Source: Algoriphagus sp.
GTDB taxonomy: Bacteria; Bacteroidota; Bacteroidia; Cytophagales; Cyclobacteriaceae
Direction of reading: 5' to 3'
Length of the DNA: 64,000 nt
Assembly: GCA_021298245.1 (NCBI GenBank)
Contig: JAJTDZ010000004.1
Span: 1 to 64,000 of the forward strand
Below, piece by piece: positions 38,190 to 47,413 of this stretch (the stretch's first letter is position 1; every line of letters starts with the position of its first letter). The notes under the pieces are model-generated. The model saw only the letters and a list, made by a program, of their open reading frames with translations. It did no database searches and had not been told where the DNA came from. The translations under genes were made by a program, and so were the position numbers.

Positions 38190-39347
38190 CTAAGGCATAT
38201 TATCCGATCCTGGGGGCTTTTTAGGATTTTTTCCAGCATCTTCCTTTTCAGGTTTTTCCTCCGTTTTATTCGGTGCGGATCCTTCTTCCTGATTTACTTC
38301 TTCTTGGGCATCTTGCGACTCAGAATTCTCCTCTTTATCTCCTTGGGTTTTGGAATCTTCCGGCTCTTTATCTCCAGCAGGATTTTCTCTTTCCTGTTTA
38401 GGTTTTGACTTTCCATCACCTTCCAACGCCCTCTTAATAGGATCCTTCAGGAGAAAAAATCCTACCACCAAAACCAAAATGGCTAAAGAAATAAGGGCTA
38501 TTTTTTTTATGTTGCCTGGTATATTTTCCTTTTCACTCTCAGGATGAGGATATGGAAAGGATCGGGATTCGGCGAAGTCATGCACAGGAATAGCCTCCAC
38601 GACTTGTGGTTCAGAATCAATCGCGGCCAACAAGGAAGCCTCTTTGATTTTAAAAGCAATCGCTGTAAAATTATCCTTGGACTGTTTTTCGCATTTTAGT
38701 TTTAGTTGATCTAAGACTTGCGCACAGGACGACCCTGAGGAAAACAATTGTTCCAGCTCATCATCTTTCCAACTTTCTAGAACGCCATCTGAACAAAGAA
38801 GAAAATAGTCATTGGCTTGTATATCCTTCAATAATTTGGAATCGGCCTTCATGGGTTTGCTGGTGCCCTGAACTGCACGAGTAATCATATTCGACTTTGG
38901 ATGATTGATTGCTTCTTCGGGGGTTATGATTCCCAGATCCAAGGCATCATTTACCCAGCTATGGTCCTTGGTCACAAAATGGATCTTACCGGCTCTAAAT
39001 TGATAGATCCTGCTGTCTCCTACCCAAGCCACATACACCCCATCCTCTCGGATATGGGCTAGGGTCAAGGTAGTTGCCATTCCTGAGGATTGTGGATTTT
39101 CCCCAATATAGGCTGCCATCTTTGATTCAGCGATGGGAAGGGCTTTTTCAATGGAACTATTCTTGTCCTCCTTAAACGTGTTCAAGATGGACCGGCATAC
39201 GATATCAGATGCAATCTCACCCTTCTCTGATCCACCTACTCCATCGCATACCACATAGGTAACGTTGGGTAGATAGCCACATTTATCTTCATTGTTAGCT
39301 CTTTGACCTACTTCAGAAATAAATTCTTGTTCTAATATTTTTATCAT
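38190..39347 (-). CDS. PP2C-family Ser/Thr phosphatase with TM helix and acidic C-terminal tail
   Basis: VGQRANNEDKCGYLP, YVVCDGVGGSEKGEIAS, VAWVGDSRIYQFRAGKI, LLCSDGVLE, KDNFTAIAFKI. TM KIALISLAILVLVVGFFLL, then a Glu/Lys/Pro-rich tail. Confidence 0.93.
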   Translation of the reverse strand: MIKILEQEFISEVGQRANNEDKCGYLPNVTYVVCDGVGGSEKGEIASDIVCRSILNTFKEDKNSSIEKALPIAESKMAAYIGENPQSSGMATTLTLAHIREDGVYVAWVGDSRIYQFRAGKIHFVTKDHSWVNDALDLGIITPEEAINHPKSNMITRAVQGTSKPMKADSKLLKDIQANDYFLLCSDGVLESWKDDELEQLFSSGSSCAQVLDQLKLKCEKQSKDNFTAIAFKIKEASLLAAIDSEPQVVEAIPVHDFAESRSFPYPHPESEKENIPGNIKKIALISLAILVLVVGFFLLKDPIKRALEGDGKSKPKQERENPAGDKEPEDSKTQGDKEENSESQDAQEEVNQEEGSAPNKTEEKPEKEDAGKNPKKPPGSDNMP

Positions 39348-39358
39348 AGGTTATGCTT

Positions 39359-40486
39359 TTAAATGAATCCTAAACCTGATTCATCTATACCAAAATCACC
39401 CATGCCGTAGTCGGTTTCACTGTAGCTTTGGGGAGTTTCCATGGCCTCAAAATCAATAGTTTCTAATTCCGAAGAATAGGGATTGTCCACTGGACTATCA
39501 TAAAATGACTCCCAATCAATGGCATCATAATTTTCCGACGTAGCTTCAGTTGATTCTTCTACAAAATAGGATTCATCGGCAATGTAGGAAGTCTCCATAC
39601 TCTGCTCTGTAGTTTGATAGGGATCATAGATTTGATCTCCCTCGGGAATAATTAAATTATGACCTGCATAAATCAAATCAGGGTTAGAAATCTGAGGATT
39701 TAGCTCCATCAAATGTTCTATACTGGTATTGTTGGCAGCCGCAATTTCTGACAAGGTATCCCCTGGCTGAATTTGATATAAATAGGAATCCATCATGCTC
39801 ACCCCAAGGGCATCGCAATAGCCACATTCTACATAATCGCTATTATCTGCCAATAGAATATCTTCTATGAAGGTTGGATCTATAGAATTTCCAAATTCGG
39901 TGTAGGTAATTGTCACCCCATCTACGGATTGAAATTCCAAGGTTTGGCTATCGATTTCTCCATCACCCTCAAAATCTAAAAAGGAAACCGAATACACATT
40001 GCCTTCTTGATCCATTCCCGAAATTTCCAATGAAGAAAATCCTTCTAGATCAGATTCTTCTACAGGGCTATCCAGATCGACTTCTTCTGACTCCGTTGAG
40101 GCTACTGAAGCAGCTGTAGGTATATTTTCAGACGTTGAAGGAGTTTCATCCGCAAAGAAAGGTTGAGCAATCACTTCCTTAATTTCATCTGAAAAAGTAG
40201 CTCCAAGGGCCACTCCTGCTATTCCGCTTACTGCAGCAGCAGCACCTGCAGCAGCTACTACCGGTACTACCGAACTTTTTGCTTTTGACTGAGCCATAAA
40301 CTGCTCCGTAGTTTTAGATTCGCTTTGCTTGGCTGAAGAATTTCCTCCTCCATTCTCCGGTTTCGCTTCGTTTTTTTCTTCAGATTTTGAATTATCAACC
40401 GGAGTTCCAGAACTCATCACGATAGTTTTGTCTGCTTTCTCAGGTTCACCTGAATTTGAAATTTGAGTTTTATCTTCCATGATCAA
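39359..40486 (-). CDS. LysM-domain protein with Ala-rich hydrophobic segment and acidic low-complexity flanks
   Basis: LysM: YQIQPGDTLSEIAAANNTSIEHLMELNPQISNPDLIYAGHNLIIPEG. Hydrophobic VVPVVAAAGAAAAVSGIAGVALGATF. Confidence 0.85.
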   Translation of the reverse strand: MIMEDKTQISNSGEPEKADKTIVMSSGTPVDNSKSEEKNEAKPENGGGNSSAKQSESKTTEQFMAQSKAKSSVVPVVAAAGAAAAVSGIAGVALGATFSDEIKEVIAQPFFADETPSTSENIPTAASVASTESEEVDLDSPVEESDLEGFSSLEISGMDQEGNVYSVSFLDFEGDGEIDSQTLEFQSVDGVTITYTEFGNSIDPTFIEDILLADNSDYVECGYCDALGVSMMDSYLYQIQPGDTLSEIAAANNTSIEHLMELNPQISNPDLIYAGHNLIIPEGDQIYDPYQTTEQSMETSYIADESYFVEESTEATSENYDAIDWESFYDSPVDNPYSSELETIDFEAMETPQSYSETDYGMGDFGIDESGLGFI

Positions 40487-40920
40487 TTTATTTTTAATGT
40501 GATTTTACTAAGACCAACAATTACAAAATCATCCTTCTTAAAAGGGTATTTTTGAGAAGGCTTTAATCTTAACTTATTTTTATTGAACGTACCGTTTAAA
40601 CTCCCCTTATCTTCTAAGGTAACGAAAAGTTTGTTGTCAGTTTCTTCCAATACCAATTCCAAATGATTTCTACTCACGTGCTCATCCTCTAGTTGAAAAT
40701 CTGCACCTGAACTTTCAGTCTTTCTACCCAAGGTATTTTTTCCCATTTTTAAAGGGAATTGCTGGATTTTGTCTTTGGATTGAACAACCAAAAATGGCCC
40801 AAATCTAATGATGTTTTTAACTCCGCATTTTGGGCAATTCACAGCGACCTGAACTTTCTTGATAATTGCCTCATCAATTTTGTATGGAGCTTGGCAATTT
40901 CCGCATTTAAAATATTTCAT
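40483..40920 (-). CDS. FHA-domain protein with N-terminal MJ0042-like zinc ribbon (track start 41010; likely Met 40920)
   Basis: KYFKCGNCQAPYKIDEAIIKKVQVAVNCPKCGVKN zinc ribbon, then FHA NTLGRKTESSGADFQLEDEHVSRNHLELVL...LEDKGSLNGTFNKNKL. Confidence 0.9.
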   Translation of the reverse strand: MKYFKCGNCQAPYKIDEAIIKKVQVAVNCPKCGVKNIIRFGPFLVVQSKDKIQQFPLKMGKNTLGRKTESSGADFQLEDEHVSRNHLELVLEETDNKLFVTLEDKGSLNGTFNKNKLRLKPSQKYPFKKDDFVIVGLSKITLKIN

Positions 40921-40921
40921 T

Positions 40922-42010
40922 TCATCTAAATTTAGTTTTACACTTAAAACAATCTCGTATAGTAATCCAAGGTTTTTTTTGAAAAGATTCCTTACATCTT
41001 GGGCAGGCATATACCTCTAAAAAGGCATCTTCAAAGGTCAAATCCCCTCTAATTTTATTGGATTCTTTTTGGCCAAGGTATCTACCCAAAATACCACCCC
41101 CACTCATCAATAAAATACCAGCGATTCCTCCTGTAAAAGCTGATGCTGCTAAACCCAAAACTGCCCCACCAATACCATACCCCGTAGCCTTTGTGGTTGC
41201 CTGATTCAATCTGTTATTGTATTCTTTCCAGACAGCCTCCAAGTCCTTAAATTGCTTTAACTCTTCACTTGTGGCCTCAGCCCCAGGAGCTGGGAGTACT
41301 TGTGCTTTTTGTAAAGCAGGCTCTTGCCTTTTTTCAAGAACTACTAGTTCAGGAAAATATTTTTTAAGATCCAAGACCAGGTTAGTCCCTATTCTAATTT
41401 GTGCTGAAGAGGAGAATTGATAGCGCTTATTGGCTTGCAATTTCTCTCCATCTACAAAGGTGCCATTGGTAGAATTTAAGTCTTCAATTTCAAAAATAAC
41501 AGGAGTGAGTAACCTTATTTTGAGATGTTGTTTGGATACTATCGAATGTTCTAGTTGAAAATCACAGGTGGAAGCCCTACCCAGAGTTTTATACTCATTC
41601 ACATCATGCTTGGCAAGGTCCTCTAGCTTTGCATGATTCCTGTCAAAAATTATAGTCTTTCCTCCAGCATTAAGTTGTACTGAAGAATTATTCAGTAAAA
41701 TAGTTTGATCATCTTTTGATGGTGAATTAGGGTCATTTTCAAATTCTAAATTCTTGAATCTAATCTTTTGAAAATCCAATTCATAATCTTTTGAAAGCGT
41801 AATTTTATTGTGAAAGGTAATAGGCACTTTCATGTTAGGTTTTATCTGCCTACCATCAATAAATGTCCCATTTACACTTCCTAAGTCTTGAATAAATAAT
41901 TTATTCCCTTCTTTAATTAATAAGGCATGCTTTCTAGAAACGCGATTTAATGGATCATATACGATATAATCACATTCTTCTAAACGACCAATTGAAATGG
42001 TTTGATTCAT
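40922..42010 (-). CDS. Double-FHA protein with glycine-zipper-like segment and C-terminal zinc ribbon
   Basis: FHA1 ISIGRLEECDYIVYDPLNRVSRKHALL...DLGSVNGTFIDG. FHA2 KTLGRASTCDFQLEHSIVSKQHLKI...DLNSTNGTFVDG. GYGIGGAVLGLAASAFTGGIAGILLMSGGGILG. CPRCKESF...CFKCKTKF. Confidence 0.92.
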   Translation of the reverse strand: MNQTISIGRLEECDYIVYDPLNRVSRKHALLIKEGNKLFIQDLGSVNGTFIDGRQIKPNMKVPITFHNKITLSKDYELDFQKIRFKNLEFENDPNSPSKDDQTILLNNSSVQLNAGGKTIIFDRNHAKLEDLAKHDVNEYKTLGRASTCDFQLEHSIVSKQHLKIRLLTPVIFEIEDLNSTNGTFVDGEKLQANKRYQFSSSAQIRIGTNLVLDLKKYFPELVVLEKRQEPALQKAQVLPAPGAEATSEELKQFKDLEAVWKEYNNRLNQATTKATGYGIGGAVLGLAASAFTGGIAGILLMSGGGILGRYLGQKESNKIRGDLTFEDAFLEVYACPRCKESFQKKPWITIRDCFKCKTKFR

Positions 42011-42193
42011 TATTGAATTAATCTTTGCTTCTTTTTATAATAAACTCTAATATCCATTAGAGTGAAATTTTAATTTAGAAATTAAATTTTTCTTGTTTTA
42101 GAAAGGTCGGAATTTATTTAAAAATATATGCTTTTCAAAAAAAAAAAAATTAAAACCCTTTTTCATTCACATTTCATGTATGAAGATATTAAA

Positions 42194-42445
42194 TCAGGAC
42201 ACCCGGGTTTCAGAATATAAATCGTATGCAGCGACCATCACCAAGGACACAGGAGAATATCCATATTTTTCTATCTCATCTATCTCTTCTCGCGTACTCA
42301 GGTACCGAGGGCTATACTCCTGTTCTAATTCATCCCAAAGAATTAGCAAATAAGCATAAGGAATCCTACTGGCACGACCTTTTTCCAGCCATTCCATAAA
42401 TACCGATTCTTCCAAGGGTTGGGGATATGCTTTGCTCTCAAACAT
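42194..42445 (-). CDS. Small uncharacterised protein (83 aa)
   Basis: Intact ORF just downstream of the LLM-flavin gene in the same direction. No family recognised. Confidence 0.5.
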   Translation of the reverse strand: MFESKAYPQPLEESVFMEWLEKGRASRIPYAYLLILWDELEQEYSPRYLSTREEIDEIEKYGYSPVSLVMVAAYDLYSETRVS

Positions 42446-42460
42446 GTTATCTGACTTGGT

Positions 42461-43495
42461 TTACTTCAAACCTTGTTTAACCTGTGGAATAACTTCCTCT
42501 CCCACCAGGGCGATGGATTCACTGAGTTGCTGGTGGCTAAGGCCTGCATTGTCCATTTGAAAAGTAAATCGCTGAATTCCTCCCAAGGAATGGCTATGTC
42601 GAATGATTTTCTCTGCCACTTCCTCAGGACTACCCACCAGGTAGGCTCCTCTAGGGGCATTTTGGGCTTCAAAGTGGCCACGAGTCACTGGAGGCCAGCC
42701 CCGCTCTCTGCCAATGCGGGTAAAGGTTTCTGCATAGCCTGGATAATAACTTTCCACCGCCTCCTCACGGGTCCTAGCCACATACCCCAAAGAATGTAGT
42801 CCCACTTTCAAGTCCTCCTGTGCATAACCGGCCTTGTCTCCTGCCTCTCGGTACAAATCCACTAGGGGACGAAAGCGATGGGTTTCTCCTCCAATCACCG
42901 CTACCATCAAGGGTAGTCCTAAGGAGCCTGCGCGTACAAATGAGGCTGGAGTCCCTCCCACTCCCAACCAAACGGGTAATTTCTGCTGCAAAGGCCTAGG
43001 GTAAATCGCTTGCTCTTGCAATGGAGCGCGAAATCTTCCCCTCCAAGTCACCACTTCTTGCTCGCGAATCTGCAAAAGCAGGTCCAACTTTTCTGCAAAA
43101 AGAGCATCGTAATCTTGAAAACTGAATCCAAAAAGGGGGAAAGCTTCCGAAAATGATCCTCTGCCTACCACGAGTTCGGCCCTTCCTTGGGAGATCAGGT
43201 CTAGGGTAGCAAACTGCTGGAATACCCGAACCGGATCCGCTGCACTGAGTACGGTCACGGCACTGCTTAAACGAATCCGAGAAGTACGAGATGCAGCTGC
43301 CGCCAAGATCACCGAGGTGGCGGAATCCAAAAACTCCTTGCGGTGATGCTCCCCGATGGCAAATACATCTAGACCCTTTTCATCGGCTAACTGGATACGG
43401 TCCAATAATTCTCTTAAGGCATCCTGAGCTGTCCCGACGGGATTACCTTGAGCATCCGTTACAAAAGCGGCAAAGCTATCGATTCCAATTTCCAT
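42461..43495 (-). CDS. LLM-class flavin-dependent oxidoreductase (luciferase-like)
   Basis: GLDVFAIGEHHRKEFLDSATSVILAAAASRTSRIRLSSAVTVLSAADPVRVFQQFATLDLISQGRAELVVGRGSF. Confidence 0.93.
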   Translation of the reverse strand: MEIGIDSFAAFVTDAQGNPVGTAQDALRELLDRIQLADEKGLDVFAIGEHHRKEFLDSATSVILAAAASRTSRIRLSSAVTVLSAADPVRVFQQFATLDLISQGRAELVVGRGSFSEAFPLFGFSFQDYDALFAEKLDLLLQIREQEVVTWRGRFRAPLQEQAIYPRPLQQKLPVWLGVGGTPASFVRAGSLGLPLMVAVIGGETHRFRPLVDLYREAGDKAGYAQEDLKVGLHSLGYVARTREEAVESYYPGYAETFTRIGRERGWPPVTRGHFEAQNAPRGAYLVGSPEEVAEKIIRHSHSLGGIQRFTFQMDNAGLSHQQLSESIALVGEEVIPQVKQGLK

Positions 43496-43593
43496 GTCAT
43501 AAACCTAGGTAGTCTTGACTAAATCCCCAAGAGATCGGCTAGCAAAGGTATCTTGTTTGCTTTTCAAGTTGAAAAAAGGGTATTTTTAGCACT

Positions 43594-43818
43594 ATGAATC
43601 CCAAAATCTTGATCGATATTGTCACACTTAGGATGCCTTTTGGTAAGTACAAAGGAAAGCTGCTCTGCGATATTCCTGAAGATTACCTGGTATGGATGCA
43701 GAAAAAGGGATTCCCCGCTGGACACCTAGGGATGTGCTTGAATACCTTGTATGAAATTCGACTCAATGGATTGGAGGAGTTGATCGTTCAGGTACGGAAA
43801 AACCATAGGTCAATTTAA
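43594..43818 (+). CDS. DUF3820-like small protein
   Basis: MPFGKYKGKLLCDIPEDYLVWMQKKGFPAGHLGMCLNTLYEIRLNGLEEL. Confidence 0.8.
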   Translation: MNPKILIDIVTLRMPFGKYKGKLLCDIPEDYLVWMQKKGFPAGHLGMCLNTLYEIRLNGLEELIVQVRKNHRSI

Positions 43819-43826
43819 TCTTTACC

Positions 43827-44594
43827 ATGAATTGGATTACTTGGCAACGCGTTCCTGCAAATCATCTTTCCTTTAAAGACCTGAATCAAGAGTGTAATGC
43901 ATTGCTCGGTTACTCCGTTTTTTATATCCTCCTAGCTGTGGGTATTGGAAAGTTGATTCAAGTAGTTCCACTGCCAATCCTAGGTGCTGCAGATTTCATC
44001 CAAGACCTGTGGTATGCACTCGTTTTCAAACTGATTTTTTTACAACTTATTCCTTGCATACTCTTCTTTAAAATTTGGAACTACTCCAGCAAGGACCTGC
44101 TGCTAGACCTTCGTCCTAATCTATTCTCTTGGATCAAAGGGATTTTGCTCATTCTAGCAGGATTTGGACTCAATGTGCGACATATTCCGGCAATTATGGA
44201 ACAGGCTACATTAGTTGATTATCCCACCCTTAGGTGGCTTATCGGGATTTTGTTACCCTTGCTAATCGCGGGATTACCCGAGGAACTTTTTTTCCGGGGA
44301 ATGCTACAAACTCGCTTGGAAAAACGCTGGAATACCCCTCTTGCTATCCTAGTATCAGGACTTTTATTTACCGCTTGGCACCTACCTTCAAGATTTTTTC
44401 TTGCTTCCGGAGTAGAGGGTCAAGCAGGTGACTGGTCATCAATACTCCTAGGAACAGGAATACCTGTATTGTTGGTTAGCCTTTTTTTCGGATGGCATTG
44501 GGCGCGTTACCGCAATCTTCCGCTCTTGATTTGTACCCACTGGGCGATTGATATCCTACCTTCCCTCAGTTCCTTTTTTGGTATCAAAGTTTAG
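43827..44594 (+). CDS. CPBP-family intramembrane metalloprotease
   Basis: Multi-TM. Motif GLPEELFFRGMLQTRLEKRW and second motif LLFTAWHLP. Confidence 0.9.
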   Translation: MNWITWQRVPANHLSFKDLNQECNALLGYSVFYILLAVGIGKLIQVVPLPILGAADFIQDLWYALVFKLIFLQLIPCILFFKIWNYSSKDLLLDLRPNLFSWIKGILLILAGFGLNVRHIPAIMEQATLVDYPTLRWLIGILLPLLIAGLPEELFFRGMLQTRLEKRWNTPLAILVSGLLFTAWHLPSRFFLASGVEGQAGDWSSILLGTGIPVLLVSLFFGWHWARYRNLPLLICTHWAIDILPSLSSFFGIKV

Positions 44595-45726
44595 GGATTT
44601 CAATCCACTCATCGTACAAAATTTGGAAAGCTTTTCTGATGACGATATTGAATCCCTCCTCATAGCTAGGGTCACATCCGTTACTAATGACTACAAATCC
44701 ATATTTTTCATTTGGATTAAAAAATAGAGCACTATACAATCCGTAGGCTGATCCTGTATGACCCACCAAATCTACCCCAGGAATCAATTTTTCAGTATGC
44801 CAAAGGGCTAATCCATAGTATTCATCTTCAGAAAAAGGAGTTTGCATTAAAGTGGAGCTTTCTGTTGAAATAATTCGAGAAGTTCCTATTTTCCCGTAAT
44901 TCATGTGCATGATTAGGTATTTCGCTAGGTCTGGGGCAGAAATTTTCATCCCTCCCGTGGGAGAAAAAATAGGGGTTGAATAACCAGAAATATAGGATTT
45001 GAGTTCTTCACTCTTGGAAGAATAGGCCTCTGGGGTGAGTAAGAAAGAGGAGGAATCAGGCAGATACCTGTAAATTTTTGCAAATCTAGAAGAGTCCAAT
45101 ACATCTACATCATACCCTCCATACACCCCAAGCGGCCTAAGGATGTTCTCCTGGATGTAAAGGTCAAATCGCTGCCCAGCATACTTTTCCAATATTGCTC
45201 CCGCCAAATTGAAATTTAAATTGCAGTATTGATACCCCGCCCCAGGCGCATAGGCATTGTAGACTTCCTGCCACCGTGCATTTTTATCTGGATGGGCTAC
45301 ATCAAGCGTAAAATACCCCTGGCTATCGTTTAGACTAGAAGTATGAGAAAGCAGCATGCGTAAAGTAATCACGGTATCCGGGAATTTGGGATTTCGAATC
45401 GGAAACCCAATCAGCTCACTTACGTCATCGTCCAAGGAAAGAATTTTTTTCTCGACCAACTGCAGCAGTCCTGTAGCCGTAAAAGACTTGGAAATGGAAG
45501 CGATACGAAACAAGTCGCTGGTTTGTAAGGGAACTTTTCCTTCCTCTTTCCAGCCTAAAGCTTGGGTATGCACTAGTTTACCCTCCTTGACCACAGCAAT
45601 GGAAAGACCCATAACGGGATGCTCTTGCATCAATTGACTTAGTCGCTGCGTGGTGGACTCTTGGGCATGTAGGGGTAAAACAAAAAATAGCACGCAGCCA
45701 AAAAGGAGGATTTGGATTGTTTTCAT
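44584..45726 (-). CDS. Exported serine hydrolase (beta-lactamase/class C PBP-like)
   Basis: FRIASISKSFTATGLLQL (SxxK), QYCNLNFNLAG (YxN-type), LVGHTGSAYG. Confidence 0.9.
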   Translation of the reverse strand: MKTIQILLFGCVLFFVLPLHAQESTTQRLSQLMQEHPVMGLSIAVVKEGKLVHTQALGWKEEGKVPLQTSDLFRIASISKSFTATGLLQLVEKKILSLDDDVSELIGFPIRNPKFPDTVITLRMLLSHTSSLNDSQGYFTLDVAHPDKNARWQEVYNAYAPGAGYQYCNLNFNLAGAILEKYAGQRFDLYIQENILRPLGVYGGYDVDVLDSSRFAKIYRYLPDSSSFLLTPEAYSSKSEELKSYISGYSTPIFSPTGGMKISAPDLAKYLIMHMNYGKIGTSRIISTESSTLMQTPFSEDEYYGLALWHTEKLIPGVDLVGHTGSAYGLYSALFFNPNEKYGFVVISNGCDPSYEEGFNIVIRKAFQILYDEWIEIPKL

Positions 45727-45888
45727 AAAATAGACTTAGACTGAGCACTCAATATAGAAAATTAAGCGGTTTCTTTAGCTTTATTAGCTTGTCAAATTAA
45801 ATTTGATTCGATCTGATTTATTTTATTTCACTATTTATTTATTGTTTATCAATAAATTTTTACTGATGTTTGGAAAAATTTTAAAAAT

Positions 45889-46452
45889 ATGAAATCAACA
45901 CCTACCACTTGGAAAGAAAAGTGGACCCAACAACCCACCTTGATGCTGATCACAGTCATCATCTGGTCCATATTTATAGGACTATGCATTCAAGCGGGAA
46001 CTTTGCTCTTTACATTTACTTATAGTTTTTTCAATCCTATAGTAGCTCAGGACCTGTATGAAGGATTGAATTTATATGCCTTGCTTCAACAGGAGGTCTG
46101 GTTTTATGGCGGAATAGTCACCCTTATCCTTTCCATTGCCATTTTGAAGGCACAGCTGTTCTACACTATGATCCGGATTTTCCTAAAGATTGACTTGATT
46201 CATCCCTTTAGTAAGGAAATCGCCAAAATGATTAGCACCCTCAGTTATATTGCCTTTGAAATAGGCTTTTTTCTATTGATTGCAAGAGGCTGTGTCAAAT
46301 GGCTAAGCAAGCGTTCATTCGAACTGGAAGGAATACAATCCTATCTCTCTGGGGCATTTGAATATTTTTTAATAAGCGCACTGATATTTGCCATTGCGCA
46401 AGTCTTTAAGCGAGGCGTTGAAATCCAAGCTGAAAACGAGCTAACTGTCTAA
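45889..46452 (+). CDS. DUF2975-like membrane protein
   Basis: Four TM segments, partnered directly with an HTH regulator (the classic DUF2975-YozG type arrangement). Confidence 0.75.
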   Translation: MKSTPTTWKEKWTQQPTLMLITVIIWSIFIGLCIQAGTLLFTFTYSFFNPIVAQDLYEGLNLYALLQQEVWFYGGIVTLILSIAILKAQLFYTMIRIFLKIDLIHPFSKEIAKMISTLSYIAFEIGFFLLIARGCVKWLSKRSFELEGIQSYLSGAFEYFLISALIFAIAQVFKRGVEIQAENELTV

Positions 46453-46455
46453 ATC

Positions 46456-46668
46456 ATGAGAATTGTAGTCAATCTAGACGTGATGATGGCCAAGCGCAAA
46501 ATGTCCCTCAACGAGCTATCCGAGAAAGTGGACCTGACCCTATCCAACCTATCCATTCTCAAAACGGGCAAAGCCAAAGCTATCCGATTTAGTACACTGA
46601 CCGCCCTTTGCAAGGCGCTAGACTGTCAGCCTGGAGACATCTTGGAATTCGTGGAAGAAACAACATAA
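46456..46668 (+). CDS. Cro/CI-type HTH transcriptional regulator (YozG-like)
   Basis: MRIVVNLDVMMAKRKMSLNELSEKVDLTLSNLSILKTGKAKAIRFSTLTALCKALDCQPGDILEF. Confidence 0.92.
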   Translation: MRIVVNLDVMMAKRKMSLNELSEKVDLTLSNLSILKTGKAKAIRFSTLTALCKALDCQPGDILEFVEETT

Positions 46669-46761
46669 ACCTCTAGATCAAAGTAGAGGCATCTAGGTTT
46701 TAAATTATATAAACTAATTGATCTACCTAATTTGTATTTTTCTATCCGATTCAATTACAAC

Positions 46762-47388
46762 ATGGTAAAACCCAACCCTCTGATTGACCAATTCCTCCTT
46801 GAAGGATGCATGCGCTGCCCAAAGGGAGCCACTCCAGATTGTAAAGTGCATCGTTGGACGGATATTTTGGAGTTTCTCCGCCAACTCCTCCTAGAAACCG
46901 AACTCCAGGAGGAACGAAAATGGGGAATGCCTACCTACACGCTTCAAGGCAAGAATGTGGTGATTTTAGGGGTTTTTAAGGAGTCCTGTGTGTTGAGTTT
47001 TCTCAAAGGAGGACTTATGGAAGACCCCTACCAGATCCTAGAACGCCCAGGTCCTAATTCCCAGGAAGGACGATTTATTCGTTTTACCCAGCTATCCCAA
47101 GCCCAAGAAATCAAAGGTAAAATCAAGGAATACCTCCTCCAGGCCATAGCCGTGGAACGTTCAGGCAAAAAATCCAGTTCCAAACCTACCATTCAAGTCC
47201 TACCCGAGGAACTCCTGCAAAAATTCGAAGAACATCCCGGTCTGCAAACTGCATTTCTTGCACTCACTCCCGGCAGACAAAGGGGCTATGTAATTCACTT
47301 CTCAGAAGCTAAGCAATCCGCTACACGCCTCAATCGGATAGAAAAGTATGTGCCCAAGATTTTTGCAGGTAAAGGGATGTTGGATTAA
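46762..47388 (+). CDS. YdeI/OmpD-associated-like (DUF1801-like) protein (track start 46732; likely Met at 46762)
   Basis: EERKWGMPTYTLQGKNVVILGVFKESCVLSFLKGGLMEDP...LTPGRQRGYVIHFSEAKQSATRLNRIEKYVPKIFAGKGM. Confidence 0.85.
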   Translation: MVKPNPLIDQFLLEGCMRCPKGATPDCKVHRWTDILEFLRQLLLETELQEERKWGMPTYTLQGKNVVILGVFKESCVLSFLKGGLMEDPYQILERPGPNSQEGRFIRFTQLSQAQEIKGKIKEYLLQAIAVERSGKKSSSKPTIQVLPEELLQKFEEHPGLQTAFLALTPGRQRGYVIHFSEAKQSATRLNRIEKYVPKIFAGKGMLD

Positions 47389-47413
47389 TATTCCCTTTTT
47401 TTATAAAATATAC

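Noticed and set aside
32219-42010. Type VI secretion regulatory module (PpkA/PppA/Fha)
   Set aside because: No Tss, Hcp, VgrG or ClpV genes in the window. The caspase and LysM partners and the membrane-tailed PP2C do not fit that module.
42137-42149. 13-nt poly-A tract upstream of the double-FHA gene
   Set aside because: A homopolymer in AT-rich intergenic DNA. It could affect promoter spacing but there is no supporting structure.
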